Source: an uncultured Clostridia bacterium (GTDB lineage: Bacteria > Bacillota_A > Clostridia > Christensenellales > CAG-138). Taken from it: a stretch of 12,678 nucleotides of DNA. The DNA lies in assembly GCA_937877295.1 (NCBI GenBank), contig CALFIV010000041.1, positions 1-12,678 of the forward strand. The letters run 5' to 3'. A model generated the notes under the pieces. The model was not told the DNA's origin. It made no database searches and saw only the letters and a list, made by a program, of their open reading frames with translations. A program made the translations under genes and the position numbers. Positions 1-7,200 of this stretch are shown here, piece after piece; the stretch's first letter is position 1; each line of letters begins with the position of its first letter.

Positions 1-156
1 CTTGCACATGCCCGGGCCGAAGGTGATGTTCGGTACAAAGTTGCCGTCCATCACGTCAAAGTGTACCCAGTCCGCGCCTTGCTCCTTCAGCGCGGCGACC
101 GCTTTGCCCATTGCGGCAAAGTCGGCGGAGAGAATCGACGGTGCGATCTTAGTCAT
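1..156 (-). CDS. rpe: Ribulose-phosphate 3-epimerase, N-terminal part (cut by window edge)
   Basis: These are the first 52 codons of ribulose-5-phosphate 3-epimerase, which interconverts ribulose-5-phosphate and xylulose-5-phosphate in the cytosolic pentose phosphate pathway. The translation begins [13 protein letters not shown] and contains [12 protein letters not shown] followed by FGP. These are the conserved first beta strand and the metal/substrate-binding HxDxMDGxFVPN segment of the family's TIM barrel, and they are diagnostic. The ATG at 156 has an AGGAGG sequence 10 bases upstream, inside the end of rsgA. It overlaps the rsgA stop by 8 bases, so the two are probably translationally coupled. 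rpe directly after rsgA is the usual Firmicutes order. The remaining three quarters of the gene lie outside the window. Confidence 0.96.
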   Translation of the reverse strand, partial: MTKIAPSILSADFAAMGKAVAALKEQGADWVHFDVMDGNFVPNITFGPGMCK

Positions 157-1024
157 ATCGGTGTTTCCTCCTGAGTTGATAGTCTTTTGCGATCTCGATG
201 TATCGCGTATAGCGTTCTGCTGTGAGCACGCCCGTTTCAAGCAGCGGCTTGACGCCGCAGTCCGGTTCGGAAATGTGCATGCATCCTGGAAACCGGCAGG
301 GCTCAGCGTCTCGAAACTCCGGATAGCATTTGTCCAGCTCTTCCTGCTCGAGACATTCCGTTTCAAACAGAGAGAAACCCGGCGTATCCAGCACCGCGCC
401 GCCCGCGTACGGCCAAAGCTCGGCATGCCGCGTCGTGTGCCGACCGCGCTCGGTTTTTTCGGAAAGACCGCCGGTCTGCAGGTTCAGATTGGGGAACAGC
501 GCGTTCAGGATCGACGATTTCCCGACGGCCGATTGTCCGGCAAAGCACGTGACCTTTCCCGGAAGCCTTGTCCTTAACGCATCGAGCCCTTCGCCGGTTG
601 CAGCGCTGAGCGTCAGCGTTTCGAACGCATGGTATTCGTGCAGAAACTGTTCTTTGATTGCTTCGCTGCCCGCGTCGATCTTGTTCAGGACCGGAATCGG
701 TTTCACGCCCATGCGCATCGCAGCGATGAGCAGACGGTCCATCAGCATCCAGTCCGGTTGCGGTGCGGAAGCGGAGACCACGATCAGAAGCTGATCGATG
801 TTCGCCACGGCGGGACGGACCGAGAGATTCTTGCGCGGGAGGATCTCCGAAAGCTTTGCATACCCGCTCGACTGCCGCTCAACTCCGACGCGATCGCCGA
901 CGGTCGGCACAAGGCCTTCCTTCCGGAACGCGCCCTTCGCTTTGCAGGTGACGGATTCACCCGTATCGGTCAGCACCTTGTAGAAGCTGCCGACGCCTTT
1001 CAACAGCAAACCGTATTCCGTCAT
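149..1024 (-). CDS. rsgA: Ribosome small-subunit maturation GTPase RsgA
   Basis: RsgA (YjeQ/CpgA) is a circularly permuted GTPase that binds the 30S subunit late in assembly and helps release maturation factors. The 291 residues are of normal length. An N-terminal OB-fold (about 1-70) precedes a permuted G domain whose motifs appear in the order G4 NKID (114-117), G5 SAATGEG (140-146), G1 GQSAVGKS (163-170), G2 threonines 197-198 and G3 DTPG (213-216). The C-terminal zinc site is Cys243, Cys248, His250 and Cys256. The start ATG overlaps the prkC stop as ATGA. No good Shine-Dalgarno sequence is visible, so translation probably depends on coupling to prkC. CpgA is a known PrkC substrate in Bacillus subtilis, which fits the arrangement. 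Confident call. Confidence 0.97.
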   Translation of the reverse strand: MTEYGLLLKGVGSFYKVLTDTGESVTCKAKGAFRKEGLVPTVGDRVGVERQSSGYAKLSEILPRKNLSVRPAVANIDQLLIVVSASAPQPDWMLMDRLLIAAMRMGVKPIPVLNKIDAGSEAIKEQFLHEYHAFETLTLSAATGEGLDALRTRLPGKVTCFAGQSAVGKSSILNALFPNLNLQTGGLSEKTERGRHTTRHAELWPYAGGAVLDTPGFSLFETECLEQEELDKCYPEFRDAEPCRFPGCMHISEPDCGVKPLLETGVLTAERYTRYIEIAKDYQLRRKHRYD

Positions 1025-2568
1025 TTGAGTGTGAATGTAACGGATTGGGTCGCCGCTACCTCGCCGTTCACTAGAAGGACCAGCGACCGCGTTACAGGTT
1101 CATATCCGCTGACCGTGAGCGAGATCGCGGACTCGGTGCTTTCATATGCGCGCTGGGTGGTGTAGAGGATTACGCGGTACGGAATGTTCTCGTAATTGAC
1201 CGTGTCGTAGCCGATCTCGATCGTCGACTCCTCTTCCTGAGAGAGCTGCGGCAGTGTGAACGAAACGTCCGCCTTGTAATTGCCGAGCGACATGCGGTAG
1301 ACGGTCAGCCGGACCGGGGAAGTGGGATCGACGAAAGTATACGAAGCCGGCGTCTGCGCCGTCACGACGTTGTTGGACTTTGCGAGGCTCGATTCGGTGA
1401 TCAGACGTACGGTCAGGTTTTTAAACCCGGCTTCGTTGAGCGTGCGCAGCGCGTCGTCCAGCTGTGTGCCCATCACGCTCGGAAGCGTGCGGACGTCGTT
1501 GGGGATCGCGGTCGGTTCGGGCGTCGCTTCCGGCGCGGCGGTCACCGTGATCTGCGGACGCAGATCCGATTCGTCCGTTTGCGGAACTTCCGGGATCGTT
1601 GCGCGGCACGATGTAAAATAGATCAGGACGAATATGCCGATCAGCAGGATCGGAATAAACACACACAGCGAGATCAGCAGATAGACCGACGGACGCTTGA
1701 CGCCGCTCTTTTGCTTGCTCTCCGTGTCATGTACAAACGTTCCGTTCGGATCGGACAGCGAGCGCACGAGATCGGTCCGCATGGCGCGCGCGGTGCGGTA
1801 GCGGTTTTCAGGCTCTTTTTCAAGCGCTTTCAGAACGATGTCATTCAGTGCAGGCGGAATGTCCGGGTTCTTTTCGACCGGCGGTACGGGTTTGTCCTGT
1901 AAATGCATCAGGGCGACAGTGACCGTCGAATCCGAATCAAACGGCACAGAGCCGGTCAGCATCTCATAGAGACAGACGCCGACCGAATAGAGATCGCTCT
2001 CCTCATGCGCGATCGTACCCTTTGCCTGCTCGGGCGAGATGTAGTGGACCGAGCCCAAAACCTTTTGTCCCGAGAACGTGACGGTCGTTGCCTTGACCTC
2101 GCGCGCAATGCCGAAGTCCGCAAGCTTGACGCGCCCCTTGTCGGTGACGATTACGTTCTGCGGCTTGACGTCGCGGTGGATGATGCCGTGCGCATGCGCG
2201 GCGCTCAGAGCGTCAAGGATCTGGCAGGTAATGCCGATTGCGGTACGCACCGGCAGCGCGCCGTTTTTCTCGATCAGGCTTTTCAGGGTATGGCCCTCGA
2301 CATACTCCATGACGAGGTAGGGCAGATCGTTATGCGAGCCCACGCCGTACGCACGGACGATGTTCTCATGCGAAAGGTTCAGGATCGCGCTTGCTTCGCG
2401 TTGAAACCGCCGCAAAAACTCTGCGTCATTTTTGTATTCTTCTTTGAGCATCTTCACCGCGACGATACGGCGGTTGCTCATATTGATCGCCTTATAGACC
2501 ATCGCCATGCCGCCCGAGCCGATGAGCTCGACGATGCGATATTTGCGGTCGAGGATCGTACCGATCAT
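1021..2568 (-). CDS. prkC: PASTA-domain serine/threonine protein kinase (PrkC/Stk family)
   Basis: Membrane Hanks-type kinase that senses peptidoglycan or lipid II fragments outside the cell and phosphorylates cell-wall, division and translation proteins inside. The kinase domain (about 10-270 of 515) is intact: glycine loop GSGGMAMVYKA (17-27), ATP-binding Lys39, HRDVKPQN (131-138), DFG (151-153), a Thr-rich activation loop (161-164) and SPE (178-180). A juxtamembrane linker leads to one transmembrane helix (about 296-318). Outside there is a Pro/Thr/Glu-rich linker, then only one recognisable PASTA-like repeat (about 361-426), then a beta-rich segment (430-515) that I do not recognise. Well-studied PrkC proteins carry three or more PASTA repeats, so the ectodomain is reduced or replaced. 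The ATG at 2568 overlaps the stp stop as ATGA and has GGAGG six bases upstream. Confidence 0.96.
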   Translation of the reverse strand: MIGTILDRKYRIVELIGSGGMAMVYKAINMSNRRIVAVKMLKEEYKNDAEFLRRFQREASAILNLSHENIVRAYGVGSHNDLPYLVMEYVEGHTLKSLIEKNGALPVRTAIGITCQILDALSAAHAHGIIHRDVKPQNVIVTDKGRVKLADFGIAREVKATTVTFSGQKVLGSVHYISPEQAKGTIAHEESDLYSVGVCLYEMLTGSVPFDSDSTVTVALMHLQDKPVPPVEKNPDIPPALNDIVLKALEKEPENRYRTARAMRTDLVRSLSDPNGTFVHDTESKQKSGVKRPSVYLLISLCVFIPILLIGIFVLIYFTSCRATIPEVPQTDESDLRPQITVTAAPEATPEPTAIPNDVRTLPSVMGTQLDDALRTLNEAGFKNLTVRLITESSLAKSNNVVTAQTPASYTFVDPTSPVRLTVYRMSLGNYKADVSFTLPQLSQEEESTIEIGYDTVNYENIPYRVILYTTQRAYESTESAISLTVSGYEPVTRSLVLLVNGEVAATQSVTFTLK

Positions 2569-3287
2569 GCGTTGCCTCCGTCGTTTTGAACCAGTACCAC
2601 GGTGATGTTGTCACGGCTGCCGAGAGCCAGCGCGCGGGAAATCAAAGCGGCGCAGGTCGCGTCGAGATCGGTGCTGTTGCGCAGGTATGCCGCCGTTTCC
2701 GCATCGCTTAACACGCCGCAGAGCCCGTCCGAGCAGAGCAGGAGCATATCGCCCCGTTTCCACTCGCAGGGAAAGATATCAGAGGCCACGCGCGATTCCG
2801 TGCCGATCGCCCGGGTGATCAGATTGCGGCGCGGATGCGTCTTTGCTTCCTCGGATGTGATGATGCCGCGGCGCACCAGCTCGGCCACAAACGAATGGTC
2901 ATGCGTGACCTGCCGGATCGATGTACCGTCAAAGTGGTAGAGCCGCGAATCGCCGACATTTGCCGCGACAAAATGCGTATCGTCATAGACGGCTGCTACG
3001 AGCGTGCAGCCCATGCCGAACATCGAATCATCCGACTGCGCAAGGGTATGCACCGCCGTATTCGCCTCACGGAACGCGTTTGACAGCGCAGCCTCCCATT
3101 CGTCATTGCATGCGTTCAGCCGTTCGGACAGCGTTGCGATCGCAGTTGCGCTCGCCGTTTCGCCCGCACGGTGTCCGCCCATGCCGTCCGACACCGCAAC
3201 GGCATGCACCGATTCCGTATTCAGAATGAGATAGCTGTCTTCGTTTTGAGAGCGAAGACCCGTTTCCGTTCTACCCGCGCATTTCAT
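2565..3287 (-). CDS. stp: PP2C-family serine/threonine protein phosphatase (Stp/PrpC)
   Basis: Metal-dependent PPM/PP2C phosphatase that reverses phosphorylation by the kinase encoded directly downstream. The 240-residue protein has the complete motif set: RSQNED (12-17), DGMGGH (34-39), GCT (93-95), VGDSR (111-115), RNLITRAIG (154-162), CSDG (185-188) and SRDN (224-227). The metal-binding aspartates of motifs I, II, VIII and XI are present. I chose the start at 3287 because the protein then begins MKCAGRTETG, as family members do, and an AGGAGGG lies seven bases upstream. A longer reading to 3401 adds 38 residues lying wholly inside rlmN and with no family resemblance. The start overlaps the end of rlmN by 17 bases, and the stop overlaps the prkC ATG by four. 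The protein is cytosolic and has no membrane segment. Confidence 0.96.
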   Translation of the reverse strand: MKCAGRTETGLRSQNEDSYLILNTESVHAVAVSDGMGGHRAGETASATAIATLSERLNACNDEWEAALSNAFREANTAVHTLAQSDDSMFGMGCTLVAAVYDDTHFVAANVGDSRLYHFDGTSIRQVTHDHSFVAELVRRGIITSEEAKTHPRRNLITRAIGTESRVASDIFPCEWKRGDMLLLCSDGLCGVLSDAETAAYLRNSTDLDATCAALISRALALGSRDNITVVLVQNDGGNA

Positions 3288-4314
3288 TGAGAACCCTCCT
3301 TCGAAGTTGTCCGCAAGCGCCTTCGATATCGACGCCCATTTCCCGACGCACCGTTGCCGAAATGTGTTCAGCCTCCAGCCAACTCTGGAAGCGGTGCGCA
3401 TGTTCCCGCGTTACGCCGTTCAAGCCGCGTTCCTTAACCGGATTCAGCGGAATCAGATTGACGTGGCACAAAATACCCTTGAGCTTTGCGGCGAGCGCCT
3501 TTGCGTCCGCCTCCGAATCGTTCACGCCGCCGATCAGCGCGTATTCGAACACCACGCGCCGACCGGTGCGAACGGCATACGTTTTCGCTGCCTCCAGCAC
3601 CTGCTCGATCGGGTATGCCCGGTTGACCGGCATCAAAGCACTGCGCGTTTCGTTGCTGTGCGCATGCAGCGAGATTGATAGCGTTACATGCGGCGCATCG
3701 TCGATGAACGTATAGATCTTCGGTACGAGTCCGCAGGTGGAAAGCGAAATGTTGCGCGCGCTGATGTTCGGCCCGTCCGGGCTTGTGACGCGCTTCAAAA
3801 ATGTGACTACGTTGTCGTAATTGTCCAAAGGCTCGCCGCTGCCCATCAGAACGATGTTCGTCACCGTGCGCGGCTTATCCGCGGCAGGCGGTTCGTCACG
3901 CTCGATCTCCGCCAGAAACGAAAGCATCTCTCCCGGCCGCAGCGAGCGCACGCAGCCTTCGAGCGTGCTTGCGCAGAATTTACAGCCCATGTTGCAGCCA
4001 ACCTGCGTCGAGAGGCAGACCGTATTGCCGTAATGATAGCGCATCAGAACGCCTTCGACCAGATTGCCGTCCTCCAGTTCAAAGAGATACTTGACTGTGC
4101 CGTCCTTTTGGGATACGCGTTTGTCAAAGATTGTTGCGCCGCCGAAGGGGATGGAGGAGAGATGCTCTCTGAGCGCTTTGGGCAGATTGGTCATCTCTGC
4201 CGGGCGCACACCCTTTTTGAGCCACTCCTGCACCTGCGCGATGCGGAATTTTGGCACGCCAAACGCGCCGACGGCGTCGGCGATCTCCTGCGCGTTCATG
4301 TCCATCCAGTACAT
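3271..4314 (-). CDS. rlmN: Dual-specificity 23S rRNA (A2503-C2) / tRNA (A37-C2) methyltransferase RlmN
   Basis: Radical SAM enzyme that methylates C2 of A2503 in 23S rRNA, and A37 of some tRNAs in bacteria where this has been tested. The 347 residues match the usual length. The radical SAM cluster is Cys107-x3-Cys111-x2-Cys114 within STQVGCNMGCKFCAS. The SAM-binding GSGEP is at 158-162. The two cysteines used in the methyl-transfer mechanism are placed as expected: Cys334 in DIEGACGQL carries the transferred methyl, and Cys100 lies seven residues before the first cluster cysteine. The conserved Gln-Leu after Cys334 and a terminal VGIDIE-like segment favour RlmN over a bare Cfr-like paralogue, and the operon position agrees. 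ATG at 4314 has AGAGAGG seven bases upstream, three bases after the rsmB stop. Confidence 0.97.
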   Translation of the reverse strand: MYWMDMNAQEIADAVGAFGVPKFRIAQVQEWLKKGVRPAEMTNLPKALREHLSSIPFGGATIFDKRVSQKDGTVKYLFELEDGNLVEGVLMRYHYGNTVCLSTQVGCNMGCKFCASTLEGCVRSLRPGEMLSFLAEIERDEPPAADKPRTVTNIVLMGSGEPLDNYDNVVTFLKRVTSPDGPNISARNISLSTCGLVPKIYTFIDDAPHVTLSISLHAHSNETRSALMPVNRAYPIEQVLEAAKTYAVRTGRRVVFEYALIGGVNDSEADAKALAAKLKGILCHVNLIPLNPVKERGLNGVTREHAHRFQSWLEAEHISATVRREMGVDIEGACGQLRRRVLNEMRG

Positions 4315-4317
4315 CGT

Positions 4318-5562
4318 TCAGCCTCTCTTCAATCTTGCAAAATAGAATCCGTTTGTACCGTCGCGCGTCGGCAAAAGCTGCCGCTCCTCCTCGAGCCGGA
4401 ACGCCGGATGCGTGTTCAAAAAAGCGCGGACGCGCGCGCTGTTTTCGCGCTCGGAGATCGTACAGGTCGCATAGACCAGCACGCCGTCGCTGCGCACATA
4501 ACGTGAACAGACGTCGAGCAGCCGGTCCTGCGTATGCACAAGCTCCGCGATCGTTTCCTCGCTCTTTTTGAGACGCACATCGGGTTTGTCCGCCAGCAGT
4601 CCGAAGCCGCTGCACGGTACGTCCAGAAGAACCGCGTCAAACGCGTTTTCACATGCCGCAACCGGCTCGCACGCGTCGATGCAGGCAGTTTCGGCCGCAA
4701 CGTGCAAGCGCTTCAGCGTCGCGTCAAGCAGGGCTTTGCGATGCGGATGCAGCTCCCATGCGACGAGCTCCGCTGTGTTTTCGGAAAGTGAAGCGAGATA
4801 CGCCGTTTTGCCGCCAGGCGCAGCGCATGCATCGAGGATGCGCTTGCCCTTGACGCTGCCGAGCGCGCGGCAGATCAGCATCGCGCCTTCGTTCTGCACC
4901 GCAAGCTTTCCGCTTATGAACAGCTCGCTGTGTTCGAGATCGAAGCTTTTCAAAAGCCGGACGCCGTTCGGGTCGAGTTTGGTACGCTCCGCGCGGACCG
5001 GCAATGCCGCGAGCAGCTCCTCCGTCGTAAACGGATACTGTGCGCGCACCTCCGTGCCCAAGGGCGGGCGGGAAAGCAGCGCTTCCGTCTCGGCCGCGCC
5101 GTAGGCTTCCATCCATTCGCGCACAAACGGGGCAGGGAAGCCGTAGAAGATCGACAGCCGTTCAACAGGATTGTCGGGCAGCGGGGGCAGCGCATTGCGC
5201 TCACGGTCGAGGCGGCGAAGGATTGCGTTCACAAACCCCGCGTTTTGTGCCTTGCCGACCTCGCGGCACAGCGACACCGATTCGTTGATCGCCGCATGCG
5301 CAGGCGTGTTCAGGTACAACAGCTCCGTCCCGGCCATGCGCAAGAGGTTTCGCACCGTACGCTTTTGCCGCTTGCACCAATGCGACAGCACAAAATCAAG
5401 ATACGCGCTTTTTACGATCGTTTCATGGACAAGCGCATACAGAAACGGTACGTCCGAAGCCGCGACCGTTTTTGCCGCGTCCTTCAACGCAAGGTTCGCA
5501 TATGCGCCGTCCTCCAGAATGCGGACGAGCGTTTCCAGCGCCGCGCGCCGCACCTTCAGCAT
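4318..5562 (-). CDS. rsmB: 16S rRNA (cytosine-967-C5)-methyltransferase RsmB
   Basis: RsmB (Sun/Fmu) is a SAM-dependent enzyme making m5C967 in 16S rRNA. The 414-residue protein has a NusB-like RNA-binding N-terminal domain (about 1-120, with NAGFVNAILRR near its end) and a Rossmann methyltransferase domain. The SAM motif DACAAPGGKT is at 244-253. The two cysteines of m5C methyltransferases are in DVPCSG (314-319) and YATCTIS (364-370), and the C-terminus GFYFARLKR is typical. I chose the ATG at 5562, giving MLKVRRAALETL, because it fits the family start, has a weak GGCGGA upstream and overlaps fmt by only seven bases. An ATG at 5586 would add eight residues but has no visible ribosome binding site. 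Neighbours are fmt upstream and rlmN downstream. Confidence 0.96.
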   Translation of the reverse strand: MLKVRRAALETLVRILEDGAYANLALKDAAKTVAASDVPFLYALVHETIVKSAYLDFVLSHWCKRQKRTVRNLLRMAGTELLYLNTPAHAAINESVSLCREVGKAQNAGFVNAILRRLDRERNALPPLPDNPVERLSIFYGFPAPFVREWMEAYGAAETEALLSRPPLGTEVRAQYPFTTEELLAALPVRAERTKLDPNGVRLLKSFDLEHSELFISGKLAVQNEGAMLICRALGSVKGKRILDACAAPGGKTAYLASLSENTAELVAWELHPHRKALLDATLKRLHVAAETACIDACEPVAACENAFDAVLLDVPCSGFGLLADKPDVRLKKSEETIAELVHTQDRLLDVCSRYVRSDGVLVYATCTISERENSARVRAFLNTHPAFRLEEERQLLPTRDGTNGFYFARLKRG

Positions 5563-6476
5563 AGCGTCTTTCCGCCCAGAGGGCATCCGCGCAAAAACGT
5601 CGCTGCGTCCATGCGTTTCTTGCCGCTTGCCTGCAGGGAGAGAATTTCCAATGCGCCGTCGGCACAGCGGACATAGAGCCTTCCGCCGCGATCGGCAAGC
5701 GTCCCGGCGGGCGCATCAAGCAAAGCGTCCGAGCGCCGCGTTTCCCAGAGCTTCAGCGGCTGCTCGTCGAGCATGGCAAACGCCGCAGGCCACGGGTTCG
5801 TGCCGCGCACGAGATCGTGCACGGTTTGGCAATCCTTATGAAAATCGATCCTGCCGTCCTCCTTGGTCAGCATATGGCAGACGGTCGCCTGTGCCGGGTC
5901 CTGCGGGGTACGCTTCAGCGTACCGTGCTCGAGCGCGTCGAGCGTTTCAAGCAAAAGCTCTGCGCCGAGCTCTGCAAGCCGGTCGGACAGCTCGCCGTAG
6001 GTCTCGTTCGGACCGATCGGCGTCGAACGTGTGAGCAGAATATCGCCGGTGTCCATGCCGATGTCGGTCAGCATGGTCGTGACGCCGGTTTCGGGCTCGC
6101 CTGCGATGATTGCGCTCTGGATCGGAGAAGCGCCGCGGAACTTGGGCAGCAGCGAACCGTGCACGTTGATCGTGCCGTACGTCGGAATCGCAAGGTTCTT
6201 TGCGGACAAAAGCTGTCCAAACGCAGCGGTCACGCAAAGATCGGGCGCAAACGTTTCCATCGCCTCGCGTCCTTCTTTGGAACGGATCTTTTCAAACTGA
6301 TACACAGGCACATTGTGACTTTGCGCCAGCACCTTGACCGGAGGCGGTGTGAGGACGGCTTTGCGTCCGACCGGACGGTCCGGCTGCGTAAACACGCACA
6401 GGGTATCGCCGCGTGCGATCAAAGCCGCAAGCGAGGGAAGTGCAAATTCCGGTGTGCCCAAAAACGCGATGCGCAT
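5556..6476 (-). CDS. fmt: Methionyl-tRNA formyltransferase
   Basis: Fmt transfers a formyl group from 10-formyltetrahydrofolate to Met-tRNA(fMet), which is needed for normal bacterial translation initiation. The 306 residues have an N-terminal hydrolase-like domain beginning MRIAFLGTPEFA, then NVHGSLLPKFRGASPIQ (104-120) holding the catalytic Asn104 and His106, and GMDTGDIL (140-147) with catalytic Asp142. The family C-terminal domain follows (about 205-300, NPWPAAF at 227-233). The ATG at 6476 is preceded by AAGGAG that overlaps the def stop two bases away, so the pair is almost certainly translated together. Pairing with def is functional: Fmt adds the formyl group and Def removes it. The last codons overlap the rsmB start. 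Confidence 0.97.
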   Translation of the reverse strand: MRIAFLGTPEFALPSLAALIARGDTLCVFTQPDRPVGRKAVLTPPPVKVLAQSHNVPVYQFEKIRSKEGREAMETFAPDLCVTAAFGQLLSAKNLAIPTYGTINVHGSLLPKFRGASPIQSAIIAGEPETGVTTMLTDIGMDTGDILLTRSTPIGPNETYGELSDRLAELGAELLLETLDALEHGTLKRTPQDPAQATVCHMLTKEDGRIDFHKDCQTVHDLVRGTNPWPAAFAMLDEQPLKLWETRRSDALLDAPAGTLADRGGRLYVRCADGALEILSLQASGKKRMDAATFLRGCPLGGKTLC

Positions 6477-6478
6477 GC

Positions 6479-6940
6479 TTACTCCTTAAAATCGGCGGGC
6501 GGTTCGGTGACGAGACGTTTATAGACCTTACCGTCAAGATGATCGCATTCGTGGAAAACGGCGCGGGCAAACAGCCCTTCGCCTTCGTATTCGTAGAGAT
6601 CGCCGTGCCGGTCGTACGCTTCGACCCTGACCCAGTTCGGACGCACGACGTAGCCGCTTTCGCCGGGGAATGAGAGACAGCCCTCCATGCCGCCCTGCTC
6701 GCCGGATGAATCGAGAATGATCGGATTGATCAGCTCCACCGGGCCGTCGCCCACATCGATCACCACAACGCGGCGCAGCACGCCGACCTGCGGCGCGGCA
6801 AGACCGACGCCGTCCGCGTCGTTCATCGTCTCGATCATGTCGTCGATCAGCTGACCGAGCTTTGCGTCAAACTTGTTTACCTGCTTGCATACCTTATAAA
6901 GCGCAGGATCTTCATATTTTCGAATGTTGCGCAGTGCCAT
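6479..6940 (-). CDS. def: Peptide deformylase
   Basis: Metalloenzyme that removes the formyl group from the N-terminal methionine of nascent proteins at the ribosome exit. In 153 residues the three family motifs are intact: GVGLAAPQ (44-51), EGCLS (86-90, Cys88 a metal ligand) and HECDH (130-134, two His ligands and the catalytic Glu). The sequence begins MALRNIRKYEDPAL, as in Firmicutes deformylases. I chose the ATG at 6940 because GGAGG lies seven bases upstream. A reading from 6961 would add seven residues, and the predicted transcription start falls at about that point. This is the first gene of the minus-strand operon running to rpe. In most Firmicutes it directly follows priA, but here it does not. 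Confidence 0.97.
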   Translation of the reverse strand: MALRNIRKYEDPALYKVCKQVNKFDAKLGQLIDDMIETMNDADGVGLAAPQVGVLRRVVVIDVGDGPVELINPIILDSSGEQGGMEGCLSFPGESGYVVRPNWVRVEAYDRHGDLYEYEGEGLFARAVFHECDHLDGKVYKRLVTEPPADFKE

Positions 6941-6967
6941 AATACTTCCTCCGTTTATCAACTATTT

Positions 6968-6996
6968 ATTATACTGTTTTTCTTGACCTTTGTAAA
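6968..6996 (-). promoter_or_regulatory. Sigma-A promoter of the def-fmt-rsmB-rlmN-stp-prkC-rsgA-rpe operon
   Basis: On the minus strand TTTACA (6996-6991) is followed after exactly 17 bases by a perfect TATAAT (6973-6968). Transcription would start near 6961, giving a leader of about 20 bases that carries the GGAGG of def. No other promoter is evident in the tightly packed genes downstream, so this probably drives the whole operon. The CAACCGA repeat array begins 36 bases upstream of the -35 box. Confidence 0.82.
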
Positions 6997-7093
6997 TAAA
7001 ATCGGTAAAATATCCGTGAAATCGATCGATACAACCGAAGGTAGAGAGCAATTTTGACCGACTCAACCGACTGTAGAGAGCGAAAAATGCGAA

Positions 7094-7112
7094 CTCAACC
7101 GACAGGGTTGAG
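7094..7112. promoter_or_regulatory. Perfect inverted repeat (7-base arms, 5-base centre) in the CAACCGA array
   Basis: CTCAACC (7094-7100) and GGTTGAG (7106-7112) are exact reverse complements around GACAG. The third CAACCGA copy forms the left arm. A six-base A run follows on the plus strand, not a T run, so it is not a plus-strand terminator. A dimeric DNA-binding protein site is the more natural reading. Confidence 0.5.
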
Positions 7113-7129
7113 AAAAAATTCGGAATTCA

Positions 7130-7142
7130 ACCGACAGTCGGT
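7130..7142. promoter_or_regulatory. Perfect 13-base palindrome next to the regulator promoter
   Basis: ACCGAC (7130-7135) and GTCGGT (7137-7142) are exact reverse complements around a single A. The site contains most of the fourth CAACCGA copy and ends where the -35 box of the downstream gene would start. Short odd-length palindromes of this kind are typical of XRE/Cro-type repressors, so autoregulation by the gene at 7201 is a reasonable inference. Confidence 0.5.
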
Positions 7143-7161
7143 GGTACAACCGAACGGAATT

Positions 7162-7170
7162 TGATATGCT
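7162..7170 (+). promoter_or_regulatory. Probable extended -10 promoter of the XRE-type regulator gene
   Basis: TGA followed by TATGCT matches the extended -10 pattern TGnTATnnT. No good -35 box lies 17 bases upstream; that place is occupied by the end of the palindrome and the fifth CAACCGA copy. Transcription would start near 7177, just before AAGGAGG (7185-7191), which lies nine bases before the ATG at 7201. A weak core promoter overlapped by putative operators suits a tightly controlled gene. Confidence 0.42.
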
Positions 7171-7200
7171 TCAGCCATCGAAAGAAGGAGGAAACCTTTC

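Larger units (their letters stand above)
7031..7153. repeat. Array of five CAACCGA motifs, first four at 32-base spacing
   Basis: CAACCGA occurs at 7032, 7064, 7096, 7128 and 7147, giving spacings of 32, 32, 32 and 19 bases. Similarity extends beyond the core. The first two units share GTAGAGAGC after the core, and by hand units two and three agree at about 21 of 32 positions. A spacing of 32 bases is close to three turns of B-DNA, so the first four copies face the same side of the helix. The array fills the space between the def promoter and the promoter of the plus-strand regulator. The last copy lies in the -35 region of the latter. I read it as a probable operator array, though a decayed minisatellite remains possible. 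Confidence 0.7.

Noticed and set aside
1903..2589. 228-codon plus-strand frame opposite prkC
   Set aside because: It is antisense to the kinase domain, has no ribosome binding site and no recognisable motif.
3288..3401. N-terminal extension of Stp by 38 residues
   Set aside because: The extension is inside rlmN and unlike the family. The ATG at 3287 has AGGAGGG at the right distance and gives a standard PP2C start.
7094..7120. Hairpin followed by AAAAAA as a terminator
   Set aside because: The A run is on the plus strand after the hairpin, and on the minus strand the T run comes before it. Neither orientation gives a stem followed by T residues.
7031..7153. Possible small CRISPR array, because of the regular 32-base spacing
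   Set aside because: Only seven to nine bases are conserved per unit, not the 24-36 of a CRISPR repeat, the last spacing is 19, and no cas genes are present.
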